Counted from the first letter of the stretch, positions 51,797 through 62,311 are shown. The stretch: DNA of 64,000 nucleotides from Mycobacterium sp. MYCO198283 (GCF_021213805.1 NZ_JAJQJI010000002.1:1-64000); one strand, 5' to 3'. Numbers and translations are program-made. The notes: generated by a model not told the origin, from the sequence alone.

Positions 51797-53257
51797 ATGA
51801 CCGCGGATGCCGAGCTGGGCACGGTGACCACCAGGGTGCCCGCCCGCCTGGATCGACTGCCGTGGTCGAGGTTCCACTGGCGCGTGGTGATCGGCCTGGG
51901 CGCCGCGTGGCTGCTCGACGGCCTCGAGGTCACCATGGTCGGCAACGTCGCCGCCCGCCTCACCGAGGACGGCAGCGGCCTGCAGATCACCGAGGGCCAG
52001 ATCGGCCTCGCCGCGGCGGTTTACATCGCCGGCGCGTGTCTCGGCGCGCTGTTCTTCGGGCAGCTCACCGACAAGTTCGGCCGCAAGAAGCTGTTCCTCA
52101 TCACGCTCGGCCTCTATCTGGTCGCCACGGCGCTCACCGCCTTCAGCTTCTCGCCCTGGTACTTCTTCGTCATGCGGTTCTTCACCGGAGCCGGCATCGG
52201 CGGGGAGTACGCGGCGGTGAATTCCGCTGTGGACGAGCTGATCCCGGCGCGGGCCCGCGGCCGCGTCGACCTCGCGATCAACGGAACCTATTGGCTGGGA
52301 GCGGTGCTGGGCGCGGCCGGCTCACTGGTCCTGCTGAACACCGCGCTGTTGCCACTGAACGTCGGCTGGCGGCTGGCGTTCGGCATCGGCGCCGTGCTCG
52401 GGGTCGTGGTGCTGCTGGTGCGGCGCCATGTGCCGGAGAGCCCGCGGTGGCTGTTCATCCACGGCCGCCAGGAGGAGGCCGAACGCATCGTCGACGCTAT
52501 CGAGGGCGAGATCACCGACGCCGGCGACGTGGCGCTCGACCAACCCCGGGGTTCGCTGACGGTCCACCAGCGCACGACGATTCCGTTCCGCGAGATCGCG
52601 TCGATGGCGTTCCGGAAGTACCCGAAGCGGGCGATCCTCGGGCTGGCGCTCTTCATCGGGCAGGCGTTCCTCTACAACGCGGTCACCTTCAACCTCGGCA
52701 CGCTGCTCAACGGCGTCTACGGGGTCGCGTCGGGCGTGGTGCCCGCGTTCTACATCGTGTTCGCCGCCGGCAACTTCGCCGGCCCGCTGCTGTTGGGCAA
52801 GCTCTTCGACACCGTGGGCCGAAAGCCGATGATCACGCTGTCCTACGTCGGATCTGCTGTCGTGGCGGTGGCGCTCGCGCTGGTCGTCACGAACGAGCGC
52901 GCGGGCATCTGGGTGTTCATGGGTGTGCTGTTCGTGTGCTTCTTCCTGGCCTCGGCGGGCGCGTCGGCGGCCTATCTGACCGTCAGCGAAATCTTCCCGA
53001 TGGAGACGCGCGCCCTGGCGATCGCGTTCTTCTACGCCGTCGGCACCGCGATCGGCGGCATCACCGGCCCGCTGCTGTTCGGCGGCATGATCGAGTCGGG
53101 CGACCGCGGGCTGATCGCCACGGCGTTCCTGATCGGGGCGGGCGTCATGGCGCTCGGCGGTGTCGTCGAGCTGCTGTTCGGGGTGCGCGCCGAGGGCAAG
53201 CAGCTGGAGGACATCGCCGCGCCGCTGACCGCCGCCGAGTCTGGCTCCACATCGTGA
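51797..53257 (+). CDS. MFS transporter, sugar/aromatic-acid porter type
   Basis: This is a 486-residue protein with twelve helices. It has the MFS loop GQLTDKFGRKKLF and PESPRWLFIHGRQEEAERIV, typical of the sugar/metabolite:H+ symporter branch. ATG 51797 has gaggga before it. It is coupled to the next two genes by GTGA and ATGA overlaps. Imports or exports a small molecule, probably an acid or polyol; not determined. Confidence 0.9.
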   Translation: MTADAELGTVTTRVPARLDRLPWSRFHWRVVIGLGAAWLLDGLEVTMVGNVAARLTEDGSGLQITEGQIGLAAAVYIAGACLGALFFGQLTDKFGRKKLFLITLGLYLVATALTAFSFSPWYFFVMRFFTGAGIGGEYAAVNSAVDELIPARARGRVDLAINGTYWLGAVLGAAGSLVLLNTALLPLNVGWRLAFGIGAVLGVVVLLVRRHVPESPRWLFIHGRQEEAERIVDAIEGEITDAGDVALDQPRGSLTVHQRTTIPFREIASMAFRKYPKRAILGLALFIGQAFLYNAVTFNLGTLLNGVYGVASGVVPAFYIVFAAGNFAGPLLLGKLFDTVGRKPMITLSYVGSAVVAVALALVVTNERAGIWVFMGVLFVCFFLASAGASAAYLTVSEIFPMETRALAIAFFYAVGTAIGGITGPLLFGGMIESGDRGLIATAFLIGAGVMALGGVVELLFGVRAEGKQLEDIAAPLTAAESGSTS

Positions 53258-53529
53258 CGTGGCGCTGCCACGTCGTCGGCCACCGCCCGGTGTTCCGCGC
53301 CGACGGGGCAACCCTGCGGTGGGAGTGTCGCCACGGCTGCGGTGAAGGCGGCGCGAAGACCTACCCCACCGCGGAGCGGGCCCGCCGCTACGCCGAGGCG
53401 TTCAACCGCGGTGACGGCTCGAACCTCGGCGAGCGCGCGCCGCTGCTCGGGTTGCTGCCGCTGCGAGTCTGGCGGCTGATCCGCAACCGGCGCGCCGTGT
53501 CGGACGACTCGCCTACGGTAAACCCATGA
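53254..53529 (+). CDS. Small zinc-ribbon-like protein
   Basis: This is a 91-residue protein. A short Cys/His-rich part (WRCHVVGHRPVF, then WECRHGCGEGGAKTYPTAE) is followed by a basic amphipathic tail. Four Cys/His could bind zinc. GTG 53254 overlaps the transporter stop and its end overlaps the reductase start, so it is translated in one unit with them. Conserved short actinobacterial proteins of this type are uncharacterised. Confidence 0.65.
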   Translation: MTWRCHVVGHRPVFRADGATLRWECRHGCGEGGAKTYPTAERARRYAEAFNRGDGSNLGERAPLLGLLPLRVWRLIRNRRAVSDDSPTVNP

Positions 53530-54494
53530 AGTATCTCGAAATCGACGGCGTGGGACGGGTCAGCCGGATCGGCCTGGGTACCTGGCAGTTCGGCTCCCGC
53601 GAATGGGGCTACGGCGACGAGTACGCCTCGGGAGCCGCGCGGGACATCGTGCAACGCGCGCTGGCGCTCGGCGTCACGTTCTTCGACACCGCCGAGATCT
53701 ACGGAATGGGCAAAAGCGAGCGCATCCTCGGCGAGGCGCTCGGGGACCGGCGCACCGAGGTCGCGGTGGCCAGCAAGATCTTCCCCATTGCGCCGGTGGG
53801 CCCCGTCGTCAAGCAGCGCGCCGAGGGCAGCGCTAAGCGGCTCGGCCTCGACCGCATCCCGCTCTACCAGGTGCACCAACCGAACCCGGTGGTGCCCGAT
53901 TCGCTGATCATGCCCGGCATGCGGGATCTGCTGGAGCGCGGCCGCATCGGCGCGGTCGGTGTCTCCAACTATTCGCTGTCCCGCTGGCGCAAGGCCGACG
54001 CGGCGCTGGGGAGGCCCGTCGTCAGCAACCAGGTGCACTTCTCCCTCGCCCACCCGGACGCGCTCGACGACCTGGTGCCGTTCGCCGAGCGGGAGGGCCG
54101 CGTCGTGATCGCGTGGAGCCCGCTGGAGCAGGGGCTGCTCGGCGGCAAGTACGGCCTGCACAACCGCCCGGGCGGCGTGCGCGCCGCCAACCACCTGTTC
54201 GGCACCGAGAACCTACGGCGCATCGAGCCGCTGCTGCAGACGCTGCGCGACGTGGCCACCGAGGTCGGCGCCCAGCCGGCGCAGGTGGCGCTGGCGTGGC
54301 TCATCAGCCTGCCGGGCGTCGTGGCGATCCCCGGCGCCTCGAGCGTCGAGCAGCTGGAGTTCAACGTCGCCGCCGCCGATATCGAGTTGCCGGTGCCCGC
54401 GCGCGACGCCCTCACCGACGCCGCCCGCGCGTTCCGGCCCGCGTCGCTCGGCCGCTTCGCGATCGACACGCTGCGCGAGAAGCTGGGCCGCTGA
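53526..54494 (+). CDS. Aldo/keto reductase
   Basis: This is a 322-residue TIM-barrel protein. FFDTAEIYGMGKSERIL has the catalytic Asp-Tyr, VASKIFPIAP holds the Lys, and YQVHQPNPVVPDSL carries the catalytic His. NADPH-dependent reduction of aldehydes or ketones is expected. Coupled to the small zinc-ribbon gene and transporter upstream, which suggests a shared substrate. Confidence 0.9.
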   Translation: MKYLEIDGVGRVSRIGLGTWQFGSREWGYGDEYASGAARDIVQRALALGVTFFDTAEIYGMGKSERILGEALGDRRTEVAVASKIFPIAPVGPVVKQRAEGSAKRLGLDRIPLYQVHQPNPVVPDSLIMPGMRDLLERGRIGAVGVSNYSLSRWRKADAALGRPVVSNQVHFSLAHPDALDDLVPFAEREGRVVIAWSPLEQGLLGGKYGLHNRPGGVRAANHLFGTENLRRIEPLLQTLRDVATEVGAQPAQVALAWLISLPGVVAIPGASSVEQLEFNVAAADIELPVPARDALTDAARAFRPASLGRFAIDTLREKLGR

Positions 54495-54576
54495 ATTCGC
54501 TGATCGAAACCTCGTGCGAAGCCGCAGTCCTAGACTCGTTTGACGGTGCAACCGGCTCGACGAGGAGCGTGACGCC

Positions 54577-56862
54577 ATGGTGATGGCAGCGGAACGGACC
54601 ACCCCGACGGCATTCGACCAGGAGGTCGACGCCACCCGGGCATTCATGACGAGCGCTCGCTTCGACGGCGTCACGCGGCTCTACACCGCCCGGCAGGTGG
54701 TGGAGCAGCGGGGCACGATTCCCGTGGACTACACCATTGCGCGGGAAGCCGCCGAGGCGTTCTATCCGCGGCTGCGGGAGCTGTTCGCGCAGGGCAAGAG
54801 CATCACCACCTTCGGCCCGTACTCCCCCGGCCAGGCCGTGACGATGAAGCGGGTCGGCATCGAGGGCATCTACCTGGGCGGCTGGGCCACGTCGGCGAAG
54901 GGCTCGAAGGACGAGGATCCGGGGCCCGACCTCGCCAGCTATCCGCTCAGCCAGGTGCCGGACGAGGCCGCCGGCCTGGTGCGGGCGCTGCTCACCGCCG
55001 ACCGCAACCAGCAGTACCTCCGCATGCGCATGTCCGAGGAGCAACGGGCGAACACGCCGCGGTACGACTTCCGGCCGTTCATCATCGCCGACGCCGACAC
55101 CGGTCACGGCGGAGATCCGCACATCCGCAACCTCATCCGCCGCTTCGTCGAGGCCGGGGTGCCCGGCTACCACATCGAGGACCAGCGGCCCGGCACCAAG
55201 AAGTGCGGCCATCAGGGCGGCAAGGTGCTCGTGCCGTCGGACGAACAGATCAAGCGGCTCAACACCGCCCGCTTCCAGCTCGACATCATGGGTGTGCCGG
55301 GCATCATCGTCGCCCGCACCGACGCCGAGGCCGCCAACCTGATCGACAGCCGGGCCGACGAGCGGGATCAGCCGTTCCTGCTCGGCGCCACCAATCTGTC
55401 GATTCCGTCGTACAAGTCGTGCTTCCTGACGATGCTGCGCAGCTTCCACGATGCCGGCGTCACCGAGCTCAACGGCTTCCAGATGTACTGGCTGCCCGAC
55501 GGCGAGTACCAGACCGCCCGGGAATGGCTGCAGCGCAACGGCATCGCCGACGTGATCGCCGACGCGGCCGGCCGGTGGCGCGCCGACGGCGACCCCACCA
55601 ACGACGCGATCTACGACGAGGTGGAGTCGAAGTTCGTCGCCGCCTGGGAGGAGGACGCCGGGCTCAAGACGTACGCCGAAGCGGTCGCCGCTCGGCTCGA
55701 GTTCGCCGAACGCGACGGCGAGTCGTACGACATGAGCGTCGCGCAATGGCAGGACTTCGCCAAGCGCGCCTCCCTGTACACCGCCGGCAGAAAGGCCCGG
55801 GAGCTCGGCGTCGAGGTCGCCTGGGACTGCGAGCTGGCCAAGACCCCCGAGGGCTACTACCAGCTGCGCGGCGGCATTCCGTACGCGATCGCCAAGCAGC
55901 TCGCCGCGGCGCCGTTCGCCGACATCCTGTGGATGGAGACCAAGACCGCCGACCTCGCCGACGCCCGCGAGTTCGCCGAGGCCATCCACGCCGAATTCCC
56001 CGACAAGATGCTCGCCTACAACCTCTCGCCGTCGTTCAACTGGGACACCACCGGGATGACCGACGACGACATGCGGGCGTTCCCCGAGGAACTGGGCAAA
56101 ATGGGCTTCGTCTTCAACTTCATCACCTACGGCGGCCACCAGGTCGACGGTGTCGCCTCCGAGGAGTTCGCGACGGCGCTGCGCCAGGACGGCATGCTGG
56201 CGCTCGCCCGGCTGCAGCGCAAGATGCGGCTGGTCGAATCCCCTTACCGCACACCGCAGACGCTGGTGGGCGGGCCGCGCAGCGACGCCGCGCTGCTGGC
56301 GTCGTCGGGCCGCACCGCCACCACCAAGGCGATGGGCAAAGGGTCGACGCAGCACCAGCACCTGGTGCAGACCGAGGTGCCGAAGAAGCTGCTGGAGGAT
56401 TGGCTCGCGCTGTGGAGCGAGCACTACGACATCGGCGAGCAGTTGCGGGTGCAGTTGCGGCCGCGGCGCGCCGGTGGCGAGGTGCTGGAGTTGGGCATCT
56501 ACGGCGACGGCGAGGAGAAGCTCGCCGACGTGCTGGTCGACCCGATCAAGGACCGCCACGGCCGCAGCATCCTGACGGTGCGCGACCAGAACACCTATGC
56601 GGCGAAGATGCGGCAGAAGCGGTTGATGACGCTGATCCACCTGTGGCTGGTGCACCGCTTCAAGGCCGAGGCCGTCTACTACGTGACACCCACCGAGGAC
56701 AACGTCTATCAGACCGAGAAGATGAAGTCCCACGGCATCTTCCGCGATGTCCACAAGGACGTCGGCGAGATCATCGTCGCCGAGGTCAACCGCCCGCGCA
56801 TCGACGAACTGCTGGCCCCCGACCGCGAGGCGCTGCAGCGGCTGATCCGCAAGGAGGACTGA
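54577..56862 (+). CDS. aceA: Isocitrate lyase, long form (ICL2 type)
   Basis: This is a 761-residue protein, much longer than the usual 430 residues. The catalytic loop [15 protein letters not shown] is intact, and the Cys is the nucleophile. The second half matches the long form of mycobacteria (ICL2, Rv1915/Rv1916 in M. tuberculosis), whose C-terminal domain binds acetyl-CoA and activates the enzyme. It splits isocitrate to glyoxylate and succinate in the glyoxylate shunt and works as methylisocitrate lyase. Here it is one unbroken gene. ATG 54577 follows gaggagc. Confidence 0.93.
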   Translation: MVMAAERTTPTAFDQEVDATRAFMTSARFDGVTRLYTARQVVEQRGTIPVDYTIAREAAEAFYPRLRELFAQGKSITTFGPYSPGQAVTMKRVGIEGIYLGGWATSAKGSKDEDPGPDLASYPLSQVPDEAAGLVRALLTADRNQQYLRMRMSEEQRANTPRYDFRPFIIADADTGHGGDPHIRNLIRRFVEAGVPGYHIEDQRPGTKKCGHQGGKVLVPSDEQIKRLNTARFQLDIMGVPGIIVARTDAEAANLIDSRADERDQPFLLGATNLSIPSYKSCFLTMLRSFHDAGVTELNGFQMYWLPDGEYQTAREWLQRNGIADVIADAAGRWRADGDPTNDAIYDEVESKFVAAWEEDAGLKTYAEAVAARLEFAERDGESYDMSVAQWQDFAKRASLYTAGRKARELGVEVAWDCELAKTPEGYYQLRGGIPYAIAKQLAAAPFADILWMETKTADLADAREFAEAIHAEFPDKMLAYNLSPSFNWDTTGMTDDDMRAFPEELGKMGFVFNFITYGGHQVDGVASEEFATALRQDGMLALARLQRKMRLVESPYRTPQTLVGGPRSDAALLASSGRTATTKAMGKGSTQHQHLVQTEVPKKLLEDWLALWSEHYDIGEQLRVQLRPRRAGGEVLELGIYGDGEEKLADVLVDPIKDRHGRSILTVRDQNTYAAKMRQKRLMTLIHLWLVHRFKAEAVYYVTPTEDNVYQTEKMKSHGIFRDVHKDVGEIIVAEVNRPRIDELLAPDREALQRLIRKED

Positions 56863-56890
56863 CGAACCGGGTGTGTGCCGGCCGTGCCGC

Positions 56891-57769
56891 ATGCTGCTGA
56901 TCACCGGACCGACCGGCAACGTCGGCGCTGAGCTGGTCGACCTGTTGGCCCGCGACCACGACGGCCCATGGCGGATCGCGAGCCGTCGGCCGGTGTCCCC
57001 GGCCGACCCGGCCACGCCGCCGGAGCTGGTGACGTTCGACTTCTTCGACCGGACCACTTGGGACGCGGCGCTCGACGGCGTCACATCGCTTTTCCTGCTC
57101 TTCCCCCTCCCGGGCAACCGGGCGGCGCGTCAGGCGATCGTGCCGTTCGTCCATGCCGCCGACCGCGCCGGCTGCCGCCACGTCGTCTACGTGTCGGTGT
57201 TCGGAGCCGAGAAGATCCCGTTCATCCCGCACCATGCGGTCGAGGCGGCGCTGCGGGCCAGCACCATGATGACGACGATCCTGCGGTGCAGCTTCTTCAT
57301 GCAGAACCTGCACCGCAGGATCTCGACTCACGGCACCGACATCACCGAGCGGGGCGAGTTGTTCATCCCGGCCGGCCGGGGCCGCACGACGTTCCTCGAC
57401 GCCCGCGATGCGGCCGCCGTCGCCGCGCAGGCGTTGCTGCGGCGAGATGGGCCCCGCGACGCCGTCCACCACCTCACCGGGCCGGCGGCCCTGTCGATGA
57501 CCGAAGTCGCCGAGGCGCTCACCGACGCGCTCGGCTACCCGGTGCGCTACACCGCGCCGTCGCTGTGGGCCTTCGTGCGGCGGCTCCGTCGACGCGGCGT
57601 CGGATGGGACACCATCGGCTTCATGTCGGCCGTCTACACGCTGACGCGCCTGGGGCGTAACCAGCCGATCACCGACGAGGTGCAGCGGCTGCTCGGCCGG
57701 CCGCCGCGCAGCCTCGACGCCTTCCTCGACGACACCGCCTGGCGGTGGCGAGCGGCCGCCTGGACCTGA
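56891..57769 (+). CDS. NmrA/NAD(P)H-binding SDR protein
   Basis: This is a protein of about 292 residues. MLLITGPTGNVGAELVDLLA is the dinucleotide-binding motif, and no Tyr-x-x-x-Lys pair is seen, as in NmrA-like atypical short-chain dehydrogenases. These sense NAD(P) ratio or act on quinones. The start may be ATG 56891 or GTG 56873. Separated by 28 bases from the isocitrate lyase gene. Confidence 0.8.
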   Translation: MLLITGPTGNVGAELVDLLARDHDGPWRIASRRPVSPADPATPPELVTFDFFDRTTWDAALDGVTSLFLLFPLPGNRAARQAIVPFVHAADRAGCRHVVYVSVFGAEKIPFIPHHAVEAALRASTMMTTILRCSFFMQNLHRRISTHGTDITERGELFIPAGRGRTTFLDARDAAAVAAQALLRRDGPRDAVHHLTGPAALSMTEVAEALTDALGYPVRYTAPSLWAFVRRLRRRGVGWDTIGFMSAVYTLTRLGRNQPITDEVQRLLGRPPRSLDAFLDDTAWRWRAAAWT

Positions 57770-57820
57770 CGTCGCCGCGCGGTGCCGAGCTCGAGGCGCG
57801 GCCTCGGGGATGATCGATCC

Positions 57821-58633
57821 GTGACCGTCGCACTGTCGGTGGCCGTGGTGATCGAGCTGGCCGGCCTCATCACCCTCGGGGTCCTGCTGCTCGTCTCACG
57901 CCGCCGCCTCGCCGCCAAGAGCAAAGAGCTGCGCCGGCGCCAGCGCAGCGGCGAGCCGCGAGCACGCCGCCGCACGCCCATCGGGCTCGCGCCGCTCGCC
58001 GTCAAGACGGTGGCGAACACCGTGCACCACGCCGACGCCATCCTCCGCAAGCAGCTCGCCGGTTCCGTGCGCACCTCGATCGAGGATCTCGCCGGGTGGG
58101 CGCGGGTTGAGCGCCCGGACCTCGCCCGGATGACGGCCGACGGTCCGGTCGTCCTCGTCTTCTCCGACATCGAGGGATCGACACATCGGAACGCCTCGCT
58201 GGGCGACCGCGAATGGGTGAAGGTCCTGGAGCGGCACGAGCAGCTGGTCCGGCGGTGCGTCGCGGAGTACCGCGGCTACGTCGTGAAGAACCAGGGCGAC
58301 GGCTTCATGATCGCTTTCCCCGATCCCGCCGCCGCGGTGCGGTGCTGCATCACGGCGCAGCGGGCACTGTCCAGCGACACCGCCGACGGCGTGCGGGTGC
58401 GGATGGGCGCGCACATCGGCACCTCGGTGCGGCGCGGAGACGACCTCTTCGGCCTCGACGTCGCGCTGGCGGCGCGGGTGGCCGACCTCGCCGACGGTGG
58501 TGAGATCCTCGTCAGCGACGCCCTGCGGCAGGCGATCGGCCCGTCTGACGACATCCGGTTCGGCAGGGGTCGCGACGTGGAGCTGAAGGGTCTTCCCGCC
58601 ACGCAGACGGTATACCCCGTCGAGAGCCGCTAG
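57821..58633 (+). CDS. Membrane-anchored class III adenylate/guanylate cyclase
   Basis: This is a 270-residue protein. One N-terminal helix ([20 protein letters not shown]) is followed by a basic linker and a cyclase domain. Metal Asp residues are in FSDIEGST (about residue 115) and [11 protein letters not shown] (about 160). The Asn of the usual VNxAxR motif is Ala here ([12 protein letters not shown]), while the Arg stays. Activity may be low or the site noncanonical. GTG 57821. The gene overlaps prfC tail to tail by 4 bases. Confidence 0.87.
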   Translation: MTVALSVAVVIELAGLITLGVLLLVSRRRLAAKSKELRRRQRSGEPRARRRTPIGLAPLAVKTVANTVHHADAILRKQLAGSVRTSIEDLAGWARVERPDLARMTADGPVVLVFSDIEGSTHRNASLGDREWVKVLERHEQLVRRCVAEYRGYVVKNQGDGFMIAFPDPAAAVRCCITAQRALSSDTADGVRVRMGAHIGTSVRRGDDLFGLDVALAARVADLADGGEILVSDALRQAIGPSDDIRFGRGRDVELKGLPATQTVYPVESR

Positions 58634-60264
58634 TCCTCGGCTGCGACCAGCGAGCGCAGCCGCACCCCGAGCTCGCGTTCGACGTTCTGCAGCCGCCACT
58701 TCGTGGAGAACACCGCCAGCACGACGCCGTCGGTGCGAGTGAACACCTCGACCGACGCCTGCTTCTGCAGCATGGCGGCATCCGCGGGGTCGGCGGCGCG
58801 CGCGACCGTGTACGGCAGCGGCTCCAAACTGATCGGCGCGTTGAACTCGCCGGCCATGCGATGGCTGGCCACCTCGAACTGCATGGGCCCGACCGCGGCG
58901 AACACCGGCGCCTGGTCGCCCCGCCGGTCCGACCGCAGCACCTGGACGACGCCCTCCTGCTCGAGCTGCTCGATCCCCTTTCGGAACTGCTTGTGCTTGC
59001 TGGGGTCGGTGCCCCGCGCGACGGCGAAATGCTCTGGCGAGAAGCTCGGAATCGGCGGGAACTGCACCGGGATGTCCCGGTAGAGCGTGTCGCCGGGGCG
59101 CAGCGACGCGGCGTTGGCCAGCCCGATCACGTCGCCCGGCCACGCGGTGTCCAGCGTGGAGCGCTGCTGGCCGAACACCGACTGCGCGTACTTGGTGACG
59201 AACGGCTTGCCGGTGCTGGCGTGCGTCAGGACCTCACCGCGCTCGAAGGTGCCCGAGCACACCCGCGCGTAGGCGATCCGATCGCGGTGCGCCGAGTCCA
59301 TGCCCGCCTGCACCTTGAACACGAACGCGCTGAACGGCGCGGTGACGTCACGCCGGTTGCCGTCGACGTCGAGCTGGCCGCGCGGGGACGGCGCCCATCG
59401 AGCGAGCACGTCGAGCAGTTGGTTGACACCGAAGTTGAGGACGGCCGAGGTGAAGAGGACCGGCGTCGAGCTGCCGCGCAGGAAGGACTCGTGGTCGAAG
59501 TCGGCGCCGTCGGCGCTGAGCAACTCCGACTCCTCGACCGCGGTGTCCCAGTCGTCGCCCGCGGCGTCGTGGGCGGCCGAGGCGGCGATGTGCTCCTCGG
59601 GCGCGGCGGTGGCGCCGCCGGCGGTGCGGGTGTAGCGGATGAACGTCCCGGTGCGCCGGTCGAGGACGCCCTTGAAGTCACCGGCGATGCCGACCGGCCA
59701 CGTCAGCGGGGTGGTCTGCAGCTGGATCCGGTCGTGGATCTCGTCCATCAACTCCAGCGCATGGCGACCCGGGCGATCCCACTTGTTGACCACCGTGATG
59801 ATCGGGATCCCGCGGTGGCGGCAGACCTGGAAGAGCTTCAACGTCTGCGGCTCAAGGCCTTTCGCGGCGTCGATCAGCATCACCGCGCAGTCGACCGCCG
59901 TCAGCACCCGGTAGGTGTCCTCGGAAAAGTCGGCGTGGCCCGGGGTGTCGAGCAGGTTGACGATGCAGGTGTCCCCGGCCTGCGTGCGGTACGGGAACTG
60001 CAGCGCCGTCGACGTGATGGAGATGCCGCGGGCCTTCTCCATCTCCATCCAGTCCGACACCGTGGCGCGCCGGCCCGCCTTGCCGTGTATGGCGCCGGCC
60101 TCGGTGATGGCCTTGGCGTGCAGCACGAGCGCCTCGGTCAGCGTCGACTTGCCGGCGTCGGGGTGGCTGATCACGGCGAACGTCCTGCGACGCTGCGCTT
60201 CGGCGGAGATGAGGTGCGCCCGCGACTCGGTGGACGTCGACACACCTGAGGCGGTAACTGTCAT
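58630..60264 (-). CDS. prfC: Peptide chain release factor 3
   Basis: This is a 544-residue GTPase. G1 is [15 protein letters not shown]3 is [16 protein letters not shown] and G4 is NKWDRPG, followed by the RF3-specific domains ([27 protein letters not shown]). RF3 releases RF1/RF2 from the ribosome after termination. It is common but not universal in actinobacteria. The start ATG 60264 is followed by a Ser/Thr-rich leader. Window also contains prfB, its partner factor. Confidence 0.96.
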   Translation of the reverse strand: MTVTASGVSTSTESRAHLISAEAQRRRTFAVISHPDAGKSTLTEALVLHAKAITEAGAIHGKAGRRATVSDWMEMEKARGISITSTALQFPYRTQAGDTCIVNLLDTPGHADFSEDTYRVLTAVDCAVMLIDAAKGLEPQTLKLFQVCRHRGIPIITVVNKWDRPGRHALELMDEIHDRIQLQTTPLTWPVGIAGDFKGVLDRRTGTFIRYTRTAGGATAAPEEHIAASAAHDAAGDDWDTAVEESELLSADGADFDHESFLRGSSTPVLFTSAVLNFGVNQLLDVLARWAPSPRGQLDVDGNRRDVTAPFSAFVFKVQAGMDSAHRDRIAYARVCSGTFERGEVLTHASTGKPFVTKYAQSVFGQQRSTLDTAWPGDVIGLANAASLRPGDTLYRDIPVQFPPIPSFSPEHFAVARGTDPSKHKQFRKGIEQLEQEGVVQVLRSDRRGDQAPVFAAVGPMQFEVASHRMAGEFNAPISLEPLPYTVARAADPADAAMLQKQASVEVFTRTDGVVLAVFSTKWRLQNVERELGVRLRSLVAAED

Positions 60265-60326
60265 GACTCCGACGATGGTATGGGGCCCGCCGCCGAATGG
60301 GTAATCGCCGGGACCCGGCCGTCAGT

Positions 60327-60614
60327 TCACCACGGCGCGAGGTCGTACGGCGGCTCCCCCACGCCGCTGACCATGAGCTGGCCCGACGGGATCCGCTCCA
60401 CCAAACGTACTGCGGCACTTCGCTGCCCGATGTGCAGCTGCGCCGGCTTACCCGCCGCGAGCTCGTCCGGCGCTCCGTAGGCGAGGCCCTGCCAGTGGTA
60501 GCGCCCGTCGATCGGGTTCAGGCGACCGGCAAGGCGCACCCGCACTCGACAGCGCAGGCCGGCGACGTCGAGCTCGGCGTCGCCGTCGAACACACCGGAC
60601 TCGTCGACGGTCAC
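60327..60614 (-). CDS. DUF4873-type small protein, partner of the AurF-like oxygenase
   Basis: This is a 95-residue beta-rich protein (ELDVAGLRCRVRVRLAGRLN, then PIDGRYHWQG), which I recall as the DUF4873 type. GTG 60614 overlaps the stop of the oxygenase gene (GTGA), so they are co-translated. The family is often fused or coupled to monooxygenases in mycobacteria. Function unknown. Confidence 0.7.
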   Translation of the reverse strand: MTVDESGVFDGDAELDVAGLRCRVRVRLAGRLNPIDGRYHWQGLAYGAPDELAAGKPAQLHIGQRSAAVRLVERIPSGQLMVSGVGEPPYDLAPW

Positions 60615-61516
60615 AGGAAGTTGCTCCGCCGCCACATCCGACGGCCGATCCGGCTCATCAGCCCGACCTCCTCGAGGAAGGCCGCCAGCGGCGCGAAGCC
60701 GGCGCGCTGCGATTCGTGGAAGTACGGGTTGGCGCGGGCCTGCCGACGCGCCTCGCGCCCATCGAGCCCGGCGCGGCGGTATACGGCCGGATTGGTGAAC
60801 AGGTAGCGGTAGAACGGCCCGCCGGCGCCGTGGATGGTGCCGAGCAGGTACCGGTTGAACGGCCGCATGCCGGGGACGTCGCGGCGGGCGCCGTCGCGGG
60901 CGAATTGGATGTGCCGCGCCTCCTCGGTGACGTGGATCCGCATCACGCGGCGCACGATGGGCTGCAGATCGGGGTCGTCGAGGATCTGCCGCTGCAGGGC
61001 GTCGAAGATCTCCTCGCCGACCAGGGCGGCGATCCACAGCACCGTCTTCTGGAACAGCAGCGGCAGCGTGTTGATGACCATTCGCTGGAATCGCGTCGGC
61101 TGGAACGCCTTTCCGCCGACCGCCTCGATGGTGCGGCCGAACATCACCATGTGGCGCGTCTCGTCACCGAGCTCGGTCAGCGAGTAGTGCGTGGACGCCG
61201 CCGTGACATCGGCGTGCATGAGCCCCCGCAGCAGCGCTTGGTTGAGGATGTTCTCGAACCACACGCCGGCCGACAACAGGTTGATGAATTCCTGGCGGGA
61301 CAGCTCGATCTGCTGTTCGCGGGTCATTCCCGCCCACAGCGGTGTGCCGTAGAGCGACACCACCCGCGGCGGCAGGAAGAACTTGTCGGGGACGACCGGA
61401 GTGTCCCAGTCGATGTCGACCACCGGCGCGTAGGACTTCTTGGCCGATCCCCGCAGCAGCCGCTCGGCGAAGTCCTCCCGGCTGGGCGCTGTTCCGGTTG
61501 TGGGAGCCATGGCCAT
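60611..61516 (-). CDS. AurF-like di-iron oxygenase
   Basis: This is a 301-residue protein. The AurF/ferritin-like di-iron motifs LSRQEFINLLSAGVWFENIL, LTELGDETRHMVMFGRTIEA, ALVGEEIFDALQ and HVTEEARHIQFARDG supply Glu and His ligands. AurF oxidises an amine to a nitro group; in mycobacteria substrates of the family are unknown and fatty acyl or amine substrates are possible. ATG 61516 has a strong AGGAGG before it. The next upstream gene is a divergent TetR regulator. Confidence 0.87.
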   Translation of the reverse strand: MAMAPTTGTAPSREDFAERLLRGSAKKSYAPVVDIDWDTPVVPDKFFLPPRVVSLYGTPLWAGMTREQQIELSRQEFINLLSAGVWFENILNQALLRGLMHADVTAASTHYSLTELGDETRHMVMFGRTIEAVGGKAFQPTRFQRMVINTLPLLFQKTVLWIAALVGEEIFDALQRQILDDPDLQPIVRRVMRIHVTEEARHIQFARDGARRDVPGMRPFNRYLLGTIHGAGGPFYRYLFTNPAVYRRAGLDGREARRQARANPYFHESQRAGFAPLAAFLEEVGLMSRIGRRMWRRSNFL

Positions 61517-61584
61517 GGGGGCCTCCTGTTGGTGGAGCGACTGGTCTGCGGCGCCCGCGTCCGGGCGGCGCCACAGGTACTGAA

Positions 61585-61609
61585 GATACATTCTGAGTTC
61601 GTTTGTATC
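61585..61609. promoter_or_regulatory. Operator-like inverted repeat between oxygenase and TetR genes
   Basis: GATACA at 61585-61590 and TGTATC at 61604-61609 are a perfect 6-base inverted repeat with a 13-base spacer, in the 162-base divergent region. It would suit binding of the adjacent TetR protein. Confidence 0.5.
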
Positions 61610-61678
61610 AACGCTCTCACCCGGGTCCTAGACTGCGGGGAACACCGCCGTCCGCAGCGGCCCCGCCGAGGAGAACCG

Positions 61679-62311
61679 ATGAAATACACCGGCCTGCTCG
61701 CGAAGGCGGTGCAGCGTTTCGGGTCGCCGACGGCGGAGGGCAACGCCGAACGCATCCTGGACGCGGCGCTCAAGCAGTTCGAGCTGTTCGGGATCCGCCG
61801 CTCGACCGTGGAGGACATCACCCGTCGTTCCGGGTTGGCGCGCGTCACGCTGTACCGCAACTTCGCGAACAAGGACGCGATCGTCGAAGCGGTGCTCCTG
61901 CGGGAGCTCGAGCGGTTCCTGTCGGACCTGGCCGCCGAGGCCGGCGGTTACGACGGGGCGCAGGACAAGCTCGTCGAGGGGTTCGTCTTCACCTTGACCA
62001 CGCTGCGAGACCATGCGCTGCTCCAGCGGCTGCTCGCGACCGAGCCCGAGACCGTGCTGCCGTTCTTGACCGTCGAGGGCGACAGCGTCGTGCGGACGGC
62101 CTCGGCGTTCCTGGCTCACCAATTGGCGGTGGCGCTACCCGAGGACAGCCGCACGCAGCTCGAGCTGCTCGAGGTCGCCGAGGTCACCGTCCGGGTGATC
62201 GTCTCGTTCGTGCTGACGCCGTCACAGAATGTCGCCCTCGGGGACGACGACGCCGCCCGATCGTTCGCTCGGCGCTACCTCGTCCCCCCGCTGCTGGGAC
62301 TGGCCCGATAG
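61679..62311 (+). CDS. TetR-family regulator divergent from the AurF-like gene
   Basis: This is a 210-residue protein with an N-terminal helix-turn-helix (LFGIRRSTVEDITRRSGLAR, then VTLYRNFANKDAIVEA). ATG 61679 has gaggagaac before it. It is divergent from the oxygenase/DUF4873 pair and probably represses it until an inducer binds. Confidence 0.92.
   Translation: MKYTGLLAKAVQRFGSPTAEGNAERILDAALKQFELFGIRRSTVEDITRRSGLARVTLYRNFANKDAIVEAVLLRELERFLSDLAAEAGGYDGAQDKLVEGFVFTLTTLRDHALLQRLLATEPETVLPFLTVEGDSVVRTASAFLAHQLAVALPEDSRTQLELLEVAEVTVRVIVSFVLTPSQNVALGDDDAARSFARRYLVPPLLGLAR

Noticed and set aside
54412..57117. 901-residue minus-strand ORF
   Set aside because: It is antisense to the isocitrate lyase gene and low in conserved motifs; a mirror frame of a GC-rich gene.
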